From NCBI GenBank assembly GCA_026125925.1, contig JAHCKF010000040.1:1-14872 (forward strand): 14,872 nt of DNA, given 5' to 3'. Below, piece after piece: positions 9,052 through 14,872 of this stretch. Source of the stretch: Pseudolabrys sp. (GTDB lineage: Bacteria > Pseudomonadota > Alphaproteobacteria > Rhizobiales > Xanthobacteraceae). The notes below the pieces were generated by a model. That model saw only the letters and a list, made by a program, of their open reading frames with translations, was not told the origin of the DNA and did not search any database. The position numbers were made by a program, and so were the translations under genes. How positions within the stretch are numbered: the first letter of the stretch is position 1; every line of letters begins with the position of its first letter.

Positions 9052-9106
9052 GATTTTGTCGGCCAAACCAGACGCGTCCCGGTGCGTTGTGAAGGCAGAA
9101 GCCTAC

Positions 9107-9817
9107 ATGTCCCGCGCCATGCCCCCTACCCTGGAAGCCAGCCCCGACTTGAGGCGCCGCACGCTGGAAAGCACGGCCAAATTCATCGTGGCACTGGCCG
9201 TTATCATCATGCTGCCATCGCTGAGCCTGACCTACTGGCAGGGCTGGCTTTATTGGGCGATGTTTGCGGCCTTCACCGTCGGCGGCTCGCTGTATTTTCT
9301 CGAGAACGACCCGGCGCTGGTCGAACGGCGCCTCGCCGTCGGTCCCACAGCGGAGACCGAAAGGAGCCAGAAGCTCATCATGACCGCCGCCTCGGTCTGT
9401 GTGGTGCTGCTGTTCGCCATGCCGGGACTCGATCATCTGTTCGGCTGGTCGCACGTCCCTGCATGGCTGGTCATCGCCGCCGACATTGCCGTGATACTGT
9501 CCTACGTTCTGGTCTGCTACGTGCTGTCGGTGAACAGCTATGCGGCGGCGACCATCACGACCGGCGCCGACCAGCCCGTCATCAGCACCGGGCCTTATGC
9601 CTGGGTGCGGCATCCGATGTATTCCGGCGCGCTGCTGATGTTCGGCCTGACGCCACTCGCGCTTGGCTCATACTGGGCGCTGCTGCTGCTCATTCCGCTC
9701 GCGGCGGTGTTCGCCTGGCGCCTGCTCGACGAGGAGCGCGTGCTCAAGCGCGACCTGAGCGGCTACACCGAATATTGCGACAAGGTTCGCTCCCGGCTGG
9801 TGCCGGGGGTATGGTGA
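9107..9817 (+). CDS. Membrane methyltransferase, isoprenylcysteine carboxyl methyltransferase (ICMT)/phospholipid methyltransferase-like
   Basis: A 236-residue integral membrane protein with about five hydrophobic segments (roughly 24-40, 45-64, 93-106, 119-141 and 175-203). The C-terminal signature of the family is present: G-P-Y-A-W-V-R-H-P-M-Y-S-G (162-174), then D-E-E (208-210) and Y-C-D-K-V-R-S-R-L-V-P, which form the S-adenosylmethionine site in ICMT/PEMT relatives. Bacterial members are mostly uncharacterised; substrates may be lipids or small molecules, since bacteria lack prenylated CaaX proteins. An ATG at 9044 opens the frame earlier but lies inside the palindrome at 9037-9051 and adds a poorly hydrophobic leader. 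ATG 9107 (or 9119) is preferred, with a weak AAGG upstream. It is divergent from leuA and convergent with ppk2. Confidence 0.78.
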   Translation: MSRAMPPTLEASPDLRRRTLESTAKFIVALAVIIMLPSLSLTYWQGWLYWAMFAAFTVGGSLYFLENDPALVERRLAVGPTAETERSQKLIMTAASVCVVLLFAMPGLDHLFGWSHVPAWLVIAADIAVILSYVLVCYVLSVNSYAAATITTGADQPVISTGPYAWVRHPMYSGALLMFGLTPLALGSYWALLLLIPLAAVFAWRLLDEERVLKRDLSGYTEYCDKVRSRLVPGVW

Positions 9818-9822
9818 GTCCG

Positions 9823-9920
9823 GTCATCCCGGGCTGCGCGTAGCGCGGACCCGGCATCAAGATGCCGCGCCCACCTCTGGATTCCGGGTTCGCTCGCTTA
9901 CGCGAGCGCCCCGGAATGAC
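9823..9920. repeat. 98-bp compound palindromic intergenic element
   Basis: The element is bounded by near-inverted ends GTCATCCCGGG (9823-9833) and CCCGGAATGAC (9910-9920). It contains three nested hairpins: CCGGG..GCGC/GCGC..CCCGG (9829-9854), GGCATC-AA-GATGCC (9853-9866), and a long stem ATTCCGGG..CGCTCGC/GCGAGCG..CCCGGAAT (9881-9917). It fills almost all of the 109-base gap between the convergent methyltransferase and ppk2 genes and could act as a two-way terminator. It resembles REP/BIME-like palindromic repeats that are common between genes in Bradyrhizobium relatives. The copy number in this genome cannot be seen here. Confidence 0.7.
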
Positions 9921-9926
9921 GACGCG

Positions 9927-10808
9927 CTACTTCTCGGCTTTCAGCGCTGCTTTGGCCTTCTCCAGTTCCTCGAGCGCGGCGCCCTCGACCTTGGGAAATT
10001 CGAGCTTCAGGTTCGCGATGGCATCGACGATGGCGGCGGACACGACCAGCCGCGAAAACCACTTGTGGTCGGCGGGAATGACATACCAAGGCGCCTCCGG
10101 CATCGAGGTTTCACGGATCATGTCCTCGTAGGCCTCCATGTATTTCGGCCACAGCGCGCGCTCCTTGACGTCGCCCATCGAGAATTTCCAGCGCTTGGCC
10201 GGCTCGTCGATGCGGTCGAGGAAACGCTTGCGCTGCTCGTCGCGCGAGACATTGAGAAAGAATTTGAGGATCAGCGTGCCATTGTGCGCCAGATGCTTCT
10301 CGAAGCCGCGAATATCGTCGAAGCGCTGGTGCCAGATGTCCTTGCCGTTCGCGGTGTCCGGCAGGCGTTGCGCCTTGAGATATTCCGGGTGCACGCGCAC
10401 CACCAGCACCTCTTCGTAGTGCGAGCGGTTGAAGATGCCGATGCGGCCGCGCTCCGGCGCGCGCTGAGCGATGCGCCACAGGAAGGTGTGGTCGAGCTCT
10501 TCCTTGCTCGGCTCCTTGAACGAGAACACCTGCACGCCCTGCGGATTGACGCCGCTCATGACGTGCTCGATCAGACTGTCCTTGCCGGCGGCGTCCATCG
10601 CCTGCAACACAATCAGTACGGACCAGCGGTTGTCGGCGTAGAGCTTTTCCTGGAGGTCGGACAGCCTCTCGATGCCTTCCTTCAGGAGATCCTTGGCGTC
10701 GCCCTTGTCGATTGTCAGGCCGGCGGTATCGGCCGGATCGTGATCGGAGAGCTTGAAGGTATCGGGCTTGTCGATGCGGAAACGCTTGGCGATCTGATCG
10801 AGTTTCAT
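9927..10808 (-). CDS. ppk2: Polyphosphate kinase 2 family (polyphosphate:nucleotide phosphotransferase)
   Basis: Transfers phosphate between polyphosphate and nucleotides (AMP/ADP or GDP); cytosolic. It is 293 residues, the single-domain PPK2 size. The P-loop Walker A is A-M-D-A-A-G-K-D-S (70-78). G-V-N-P-Q-G-V at 86-92 and E-E-L-D-H-T-F-L-W-R (103-112) follow, and the lid/Walker B stretch is F-N-R-S-H-Y-E-E-V-L-V-V-R-V-H-P-E (126-142). These features fit the class III-like subgroup, which uses AMP as well as ADP, but the nucleotide specificity is inference. Residues 270-293 form a Lys/Glu-rich helical tail. The ATG is 18 bases after the NUDIX gene stop, so ppk2 is probably the last gene of the pdxY-phzF-NUDIX-ppk2 run. 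Confidence 0.93.
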   Translation of the reverse strand: MKLDQIAKRFRIDKPDTFKLSDHDPADTAGLTIDKGDAKDLLKEGIERLSDLQEKLYADNRWSVLIVLQAMDAAGKDSLIEHVMSGVNPQGVQVFSFKEPSKEELDHTFLWRIAQRAPERGRIGIFNRSHYEEVLVVRVHPEYLKAQRLPDTANGKDIWHQRFDDIRGFEKHLAHNGTLILKFFLNVSRDEQRKRFLDRIDEPAKRWKFSMGDVKERALWPKYMEAYEDMIRETSMPEAPWYVIPADHKWFSRLVVSAAIVDAIANLKLEFPKVEGAALEELEKAKAALKAEK

Positions 10809-10826
10809 GTCGGCACCCGTTGGACG

Positions 10827-11534
10827 TCAGCCGGCGAACCGTGCGGCAAGAAAGATGCGGGCGAAAGACCGCATCGTCGGTTGGAAATCGTCCGGACCGC
10901 GGACAATCTTGATGTCAGCCAACTCCGGCTGGCGCTCGCGGGCAAGATTCTGCAACAAATGCGCGCGCAGCGGCGCGGCGTCGATCCTCGACCGCATCAC
11001 CTTGACGGCGCAGATCACCTCGCCGTCCATAACCACGGTCCAGCCTGGCTCGTCGGTTAACTCGGCCGGATCGAGGCCCGTCTCTTCCTTCAGTTCACGG
11101 CGCACGCTGAAGTCGAAATCGACGGTATTGCCGACGATGTCATTTTGGTCCGGCGTGCCGCAAGGAAAATAGATTTGGCCAGCGTTGAAAGTGTGAGCCG
11201 CCATCTCGCCAAGCAGGAAGGCACCATCGGCCGACATGACCGCGGCCGCGCCGAAACAGTCGTAGACGCTCGCCGCCTCGGGCCGACCGGAGGCGATCCA
11301 GTAGGTGAAGCTGGCGTAGTCGGTCTCAAAGAAGCCGCCGCTCATCACTCCATTGGCGATGGCGCAGCGGTGCATGGTCAGCACCCGGCCGTTGAACAGC
11401 GCCGGCTTCTTGGCTTGCGCCGCGGCAAATACCGCGTCGATCCGCCGGCGGTTAGCCTCGGCGAAGGGCCACGGCTTCGGCTCGTAGACAAGCTCGAGGC
11501 GATCGACGTGGACGACGCTCGGCGTGTCGGTCAT
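10827..11534 (-). CDS. NUDIX-family hydrolase with an extended Nudix box
   Basis: A 235-residue protein expected to hydrolyse a nucleoside diphosphate linked to another moiety. The end of the Nudix box is intact (R-R-E-L-K-E-E-T-G-L), with the Mg-binding E-E pair. The start, F-P-C-G-T-P-D-Q-N-D-I-V-G-N-T, is about seven residues further from REL than the canonical G-x5-E-x7-REUXEEXGU spacing allows, so the box carries an insertion. The N-terminal 90 residues (including V-Y-E-P-K-P-W-P-F and F-N-G-R-V-L) form a separate part that I do not recognise. The ATG overlaps the phzF-like stop by four bases (ATGA, 11531-11534). The substrate is unknown. Confidence 0.82.
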   Translation of the reverse strand: MTDTPSVVHVDRLELVYEPKPWPFAEANRRRIDAVFAAAQAKKPALFNGRVLTMHRCAIANGVMSGGFFETDYASFTYWIASGRPEAASVYDCFGAAAVMSADGAFLLGEMAAHTFNAGQIYFPCGTPDQNDIVGNTVDFDFSVRRELKEETGLDPAELTDEPGWTVVMDGEVICAVKVMRSRIDAAPLRAHLLQNLARERQPELADIKIVRGPDDFQPTMRSFARIFLAARFAG

Positions 11535-12427
11535 GCGTCGATGGCGCCTTCGGTTACGACGATGGCGTCGCCGCCGATGGCGGCCTCACGCAGTTTGCCG
11601 CCTTCGACGTCGAGCGTCAGATGCAGCACGCTGGGGCGGCCCATTTCATAGCCCTGCTCGATGGCGAGCTTGTGCACGCCGTCGGCGGGGCGCTTGTGCG
11701 CGACATAGAGCCCGGAAAAAGCCGCGAGCGCGCTCCCGGTCGCCGGGTCCTCGGCGACGCCGATGCCGGGCGCGAACATGCGGACGTGGAGCTGATGCCC
11801 GGCCTCGGCAGCCTCCTCGCAAACGACATAGGCCTTGGCCGGCCCGCCCTGCCCAAAAGCTTGCGTGAAAGCTTCACCGCTCGGTCTGGCGCGGCCCGCC
11901 GCTTCAAGCGAGTTCACCGCGACGATGGCGAAAGGCACGCCGGCCGACCAGCGCGACGGCGGGAACGCCTTGACGTCGATGTCGCCGGGCGCGAGGCCGA
12001 GGCCCGCCGCAAGGATGGCGGGCTCGGGCAGATCGCCGGCGGCCTGCGGCAGTTGCGGCAGTTTGAATTCGGCGAATCCCGACCCGGCGTCATGCATGCG
12101 CACATCGCAGACGACCGGGCCGATCTTCTCGGCGATGACGAAGCTCTGCTCGCGGTCGCCCGCCGCGCGGGCGAGACCGACCGCAGCGCCAACCGTCGGA
12201 TGTCCGGCGAACGGCAGCTCCGACGACGGTGTGAAGATGCGCATCGCGGCGCGGTGGCCGGCGTCCCGCGGCGGCGCGATGAATACGGTCTCCGAGTAAT
12301 TGAACTCGCGCGCGATGTTCTGCATTGCCTGCGTGTCCAGGCCGTCGGAGTCGAAGACCATACCGAGCGGATTGCCGGTGAAGCGCCGGCGCGTGAAGAC
12401 GTCGAGCGTGATGAAGCGGCGGCGCAT
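11531..12427 (-). CDS. PhzF-family isomerase/epimerase
   Basis: A 298-residue protein of the PhzF/diaminopimelate-epimerase fold, the usual length. Conserved features are F-T-G-N-P (16-20), N-Y-S-E-T-V-F (43-49, with the catalytic acid Glu46), F-T-P-S-S-E-L-P-F-A-G-H-P-T (65-78), and E-D-P-A-T-G-S-A (226-233). The N- and C-terminal halves are the two pseudo-symmetric lobes. PhzF in phenazine synthesis isomerises a dihydro-hydroxyanthranilate, but there are no other phz genes here, so the substrate is open. Its ATG shares one base with the pdxY stop (TAATG), so the two are translationally coupled, and its stop overlaps the NUDIX start. Confidence 0.9.
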   Translation of the reverse strand: MRRRFITLDVFTRRRFTGNPLGMVFDSDGLDTQAMQNIAREFNYSETVFIAPPRDAGHRAAMRIFTPSSELPFAGHPTVGAAVGLARAAGDREQSFVIAEKIGPVVCDVRMHDAGSGFAEFKLPQLPQAAGDLPEPAILAAGLGLAPGDIDVKAFPPSRWSAGVPFAIVAVNSLEAAGRARPSGEAFTQAFGQGGPAKAYVVCEEAAEAGHQLHVRMFAPGIGVAEDPATGSALAAFSGLYVAHKRPADGVHKLAIEQGYEMGRPSVLHLTLDVEGGKLREAAIGGDAIVVTEGAIDA

Positions 12428-13311
12428 TACAATTGCCTCTCGGTTTCCTTCAGCGGCGGCGCCACCAGTTGCTCGACGTCGAATTCGTTGCTCGGTTTGA
12501 CGACCTCGTCCTGGCCGAGCACGACCTGGATCTCGCTGGCGCCGGCTTCCAGCGTCTTCTGCAGGATGCCGAAGATGCTGCTGCCGGCGCGGGCCAGCGC
12601 CGCCTTGGCGCCGCCCTGCCGCAGATAATGCGCCAGGAAGAGCGCCGCCACGGTATCGCCGGCGCCATTGGCGACGAGCTGCAGGCGCGGCGTGCGCAAC
12701 AAATAGCAGCCGGTGTCGTCGGAGGCGAGCATGTCGATGGCATCCTCCGGCGTCTCATCGGTGTGCAGCGATGTCACCAGCACCGCGCGCGGCCCAAGAT
12801 CATGCAGCGCCTTGACCGCATCGAGCGCCTCGGCCCTCGTCTTGGACGAGCGGCCGCTGAGGAAATCGAGTTCGAACTGGTTCGGCGTGACGACATCGGC
12901 GGCCGGCAGCGCCTTGGTCTTGATGAAGTCCGGGATGCCTTCGCGCACGAACACGCCCTTGCCGACATCGCCGATGACCGGATCGCAGCAATAGCGCGCC
13001 GAGGGATTAGCCCGCCGCACCGTCGCAACCGCATCGAGAATGGCTTCGGCAATCTCGGCACTGCCCATATAGCCGGACAGCACGCCGTCGCATTCCGGCA
13101 GCACGCCGCGCTTCTCCAGGCCTTCGATCAGCTCGCGGATCAGCTTGGCGCCGAACACCTCGCCGGTGAAGTCGCCATAGCCGGTGTGATTGGAGAACTG
13201 CACGGTGTGGATCGGCCAGACTTCGACCCCCATGCGCTGTAACGGAAAGACCGCAGCCGAATTGCCGACATGCCCGAAGACGACGTGCGACTGAATGGAG
13301 ATAAGGTTCAT
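12427..13311 (-). CDS. pdxY: Pyridoxal kinase
   Basis: Phosphorylates pyridoxal (and perhaps pyridoxine) with ATP to give pyridoxal 5'-phosphate in the B6 salvage route; cytosolic. At 294 residues it is close to the usual 280-290. The ribokinase fold is shown by I-Q-S-H-V-V-F-G-H-V-G-N (6-17), Y-C-C-D-P-V-I-G-D (107-115), T-P-N-Q-F-E (142-147), and N-G-A-G-D-T-V-A (215-222) with catalytic Asp219. The chosen ATG at 13311 begins M-N-L-I-S-I-Q-S, the expected family start. There is no good Shine-Dalgarno before it; the upstream bases are AT-rich. It is the first gene of the four-gene run, with a weak promoter candidate at 13349-13377. Confidence 0.94.
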   Translation of the reverse strand: MNLISIQSHVVFGHVGNSAAVFPLQRMGVEVWPIHTVQFSNHTGYGDFTGEVFGAKLIRELIEGLEKRGVLPECDGVLSGYMGSAEIAEAILDAVATVRRANPSARYCCDPVIGDVGKGVFVREGIPDFIKTKALPAADVVTPNQFELDFLSGRSSKTRAEALDAVKALHDLGPRAVLVTSLHTDETPEDAIDMLASDDTGCYLLRTPRLQLVANGAGDTVAALFLAHYLRQGGAKAALARAGSSIFGILQKTLEAGASEIQVVLGQDEVVKPSNEFDVEQLVAPPLKETERQL

Positions 13312-13348
13312 TTATTTTGTCATGCCCGGACTTGCGCCGCGCATCCAC

Positions 13349-13377
13349 GTCTAAGAAGTCGCCCCGCACGTGTACAA
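13349..13377 (-). promoter_or_regulatory. Candidate promoter of the pdxY operon
   Basis: On the minus strand, TTGTAC (13372-13377) and TTAGAC (13349-13354) are 17 bases apart, about 38 bases before the pdxY ATG. The match to consensus is moderate. The -35 element sits at the tail of the terminator of the upstream ABC gene, which would suit a promoter placed to start a new unit. Confidence 0.3.
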
Positions 13378-13411
13378 TAACAGAAACGGCGGGGAAGTTC
13401 CCCCGCCGTTT
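13376..13411 (-). terminator. Terminator of the ABC substrate-binding protein gene
   Basis: An 11-bp inverted repeat (AAACGGCGGGG at 13384-13394 with CCCCGCCGTTT at 13401-13411, six-base loop) is followed on the minus strand by CTGTTATT. It is 33 bases after the stop of the substrate-binding protein gene. The opposite strand also ends in TTTT, so it may work both ways. Confidence 0.78.
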
Positions 13412-13444
13412 TGCCGTATCACCCACCTATCGAGAGGGCTTCCG

Positions 13445-14467
13445 TCAGTTGGTCTTGCCTGCCGCCTCGACATATTTGTTGGTGTAGGTCTTCGACAGAT
13501 CAATCTTGGCGTCGCGGATCGCCGGCACCGACTGGCTGAACACCGCGAGCACGGCCTCAGCGCCCTTGGGGTCCATCTTGCCGGTTTCCGAATACATCGG
13601 CAGCGTGTTCTTGAGCGCGGCGACGTAGAGCGCCTTGTCCTTGCCGACGAGCTCCGCCGGCATCTTGTCGGCGATCTCTTCCGGCGTATGCGAGTGGATC
13701 CATTTCAGCGTGGCGATGATCGCCTTGGTCATGCCCTGCACTTCCTTCTCGTGCGAGGCGATCCAGTCCGCCTTTGTGTAGAGCGCGCCGCCCGGATACT
13801 CGCCGCCGAACACGGCGAGCGTGTCCTTCTGCGAGCGCGTATCGCTGAGAATCTTCAGGTCCGAATACTTGCCGGAGAGCAGCGTCACCGCCGGATCGAG
13901 CATGATGGCGGCTTCGATTTCGCCCTGCTCCATCGACGCCACCGCGGTGGCGCCGAGACCGACGCCGATAACGGCGACCGAGTTCGGATCGACGCCGTTC
14001 TTGCTGAGGATGTATTTGAGGAAGAAGTCGGTCGACGAGCCGGGGGCGCTGACGCCGACCTTCTTGTTGGCGAGGTCCTTGATCGATTTGATCGACGCCG
14101 TGTGCTTGGGCGAGACCACCAGCGCGAAGCCGGGGAAGCGGTCATAGACCACGAAGGACTGCAGGTTCTGGCCCTTGGCGGCCAGGTTGACGGTGTGGTC
14201 GAAATAGCCGGAAACGACGTCGGCTGAGCCGCCCATCACGGCTTTGAGCGCTTCGGAGCCACCCTTGAACTGGATGACATCGACGTCGACGCCGGCCTTC
14301 TTGTACTCACCGAGCTGGTGCGCCAGCATGGTCGGCAGGTAGCACAGGCAGGACGCGCCGCCGATGGCGAGCGTGACCTTCTGGGCCAGCGCCGTGCCGG
14401 TCATCAGGCCGGCCGACAGAACGATCGCGGCGGCTGCGGTGGCAGCGCGGCGGAACAGCTTGGACAT
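13445..14467 (-). CDS. ABC transporter substrate-binding protein (nitrate/sulfonate/taurine, NMT1/THI5-like)
   Basis: A 340-residue periplasmic solute receptor. Residues 1-28 form a Sec signal peptide (M-S-K-L-F-R-R, hydrophobic core, A-L-A before the cleavage site). The mature domain starts with V-T-L-A-I-G-G. Typical family segments are the Y-L-P-T-M-L-A-H stretch near 43-50, G-G-S-E-A-L-K-A-V-M-G-G-S-A-D-V (69-84) and K-V-G-V-S-A-P-G-S-S-T-D-F-F near 136-149. A Cys pair, S-C-L-C-Y, sits at 39-43 near the expected ligand cleft. The ATG has GGAGGAAA (14471-14478) three to four bases upstream. The gene follows the permease gene by 93 bases with no clear terminator between them, so both are probably one operon. 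The ligand (sulfonate, nitrate, thiamine precursor or aromatic) is not readable from sequence. Confidence 0.9.
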   Translation of the reverse strand: MSKLFRRAATAAAAIVLSAGLMTGTALAQKVTLAIGGASCLCYLPTMLAHQLGEYKKAGVDVDVIQFKGGSEALKAVMGGSADVVSGYFDHTVNLAAKGQNLQSFVVYDRFPGFALVVSPKHTASIKSIKDLANKKVGVSAPGSSTDFFLKYILSKNGVDPNSVAVIGVGLGATAVASMEQGEIEAAIMLDPAVTLLSGKYSDLKILSDTRSQKDTLAVFGGEYPGGALYTKADWIASHEKEVQGMTKAIIATLKWIHSHTPEEIADKMPAELVGKDKALYVAALKNTLPMYSETGKMDPKGAEAVLAVFSQSVPAIRDAKIDLSKTYTNKYVEAAGKTN

Positions 14468-14560
14468 TCGTTTCCTCCGTATTTTTGGGTCGTTGGCGCG
14501 GAATTTAGGCCAGCGGCACGGGATTGCCTAGGCCGAAAAGGCGAAACGGCAGGCCGCCCA

Positions 14561-14872
14561 TCAAGGCTTGGCCTCGCCCACGGCCGGGCGCCAGACCAGC
14601 AGGCGCTTTTCGACCAGGGTGACGACAATGTCGATGGCGATGACGAAGGCGGCCAGCACGAACATGCCCGCGAACACCCCGGCGACGTCGAACACCCCCT
14701 CGGCCTGCTGGATCAGATAGCCGAGCCCGGCGGCGGCGCCGAGATATTCGCCCACCACCGCGCCGACCACGGCGAAGCCGACCGAGGTGTGCAGCGACGA
14801 GAACATCCACGACAGGGCCGACGGCCAGTAGACGTGACGCATGAGCTGCCGCTCGTTCATGCCGAGCATGCG
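14561..14872 (-). CDS. ABC transporter permease, nitrate/sulfonate type (C-terminal part only)
   Basis: The frame is open to the right edge of the window, so the N-terminal part lies beyond base 14872. What is visible is the last 104 residues or so of an SsuC/TauC-like permease: the loop L-G-M-N-E-R-Q-L-M-R-H-V-Y-W-P-S-A-L that contacts the ATPase, V-G-A-V-V-G-E-Y (the conserved stretch before the last helices), a hydrophobic segment I-A-I-D-I-V-V-T-L, and a basic end. It pairs with the downstream substrate-binding protein. The ATPase is not in the window. Confidence 0.9.
   Translation of the reverse strand, partial: RMLGMNERQLMRHVYWPSALSWMFSSLHTSVGFAVVGAVVGEYLGAAAGLGYLIQQAEGVFDVAGVFAGMFVLAAFVIAIDIVVTLVEKRLLVWRPAVGEAKP

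Noticed and set aside
13007..13426. Minus-strand frame across the pdxY start and the intergenic region
   Set aside because: It runs through the terminator hairpin and overlaps pdxY out of frame; no motif or ribosome site.

Overview
The window is high-GC DNA from what looks like an alphaproteobacterium of the Hyphomicrobiales/Rhizobiales (Bradyrhizobium, Rhodopseudomonas or Pseudolabrys-like). This is inferred from the style of the proteins: a DctP very close to the C4-dicarboxylate type, an LTXXQ periplasmic protein, a 2-isopropylmalate synthase with a leader peptide, and an intergenic palindromic element of a kind common in this group. The window is ordinary chromosome. I see no insertion sequence, phage gene, CRISPR array or replication origin.

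Layout. (1) Bases 1-2843, plus strand: three overlapping genes, namely a family I CoA-transferase (5' end outside the window), a divergent shikimate-dehydrogenase-like oxidoreductase and a MaoC-type hydratase. They look like one translationally coupled catabolic operon. (2) 2898-2973, minus: tRNA-Lys(CUU) with an encoded CCA. (3) 3102-3854, minus: a periplasmic LTXXQ (Spy/CpxP-like) protein with a His-rich tail, its own terminator, and a promoter with an adjoining dyad. (4) 3917-6827, minus: a complete dctP-dctQ-dctM TRAP transporter, with two hairpins between dctP and dctQ, one of which covers the dctQ ribosome binding site. (5) 7047-9051, minus: leuA with its terminator and a long 5' leader. 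The leader encodes a short peptide ending in a Leu-rich run and has mutually exclusive pairing segments, which together read as a leucine attenuator. (6) 9107-9817, plus: a membrane methyltransferase of the ICMT/PEMT type. A 98-bp palindromic element fills the gap to the convergent ppk2. (7) 9927-13311, minus: pdxY, phzF-like, NUDIX and ppk2, abutting or overlapping, probably one operon. (8) 13376-14872, minus: the substrate-binding protein and the C-terminal part of the permease of a nitrate/sulfonate-type ABC importer; the rest lies beyond the window.

Functionally the window combines carbon uptake (TRAP, ABC), acyl-CoA catabolism (the first operon), leucine synthesis and cofactor/nucleotide housekeeping. 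The most interesting signals are regulatory RNA and DNA structures between genes (leuA leader, dctP-dctQ hairpins, promoter-adjacent dyads). The clearest uncharacterised metabolic unit is the CoA-transferase/SDH-like/MaoC operon. No operator, hairpin or promoter has been tested by computation; all were read by eye.
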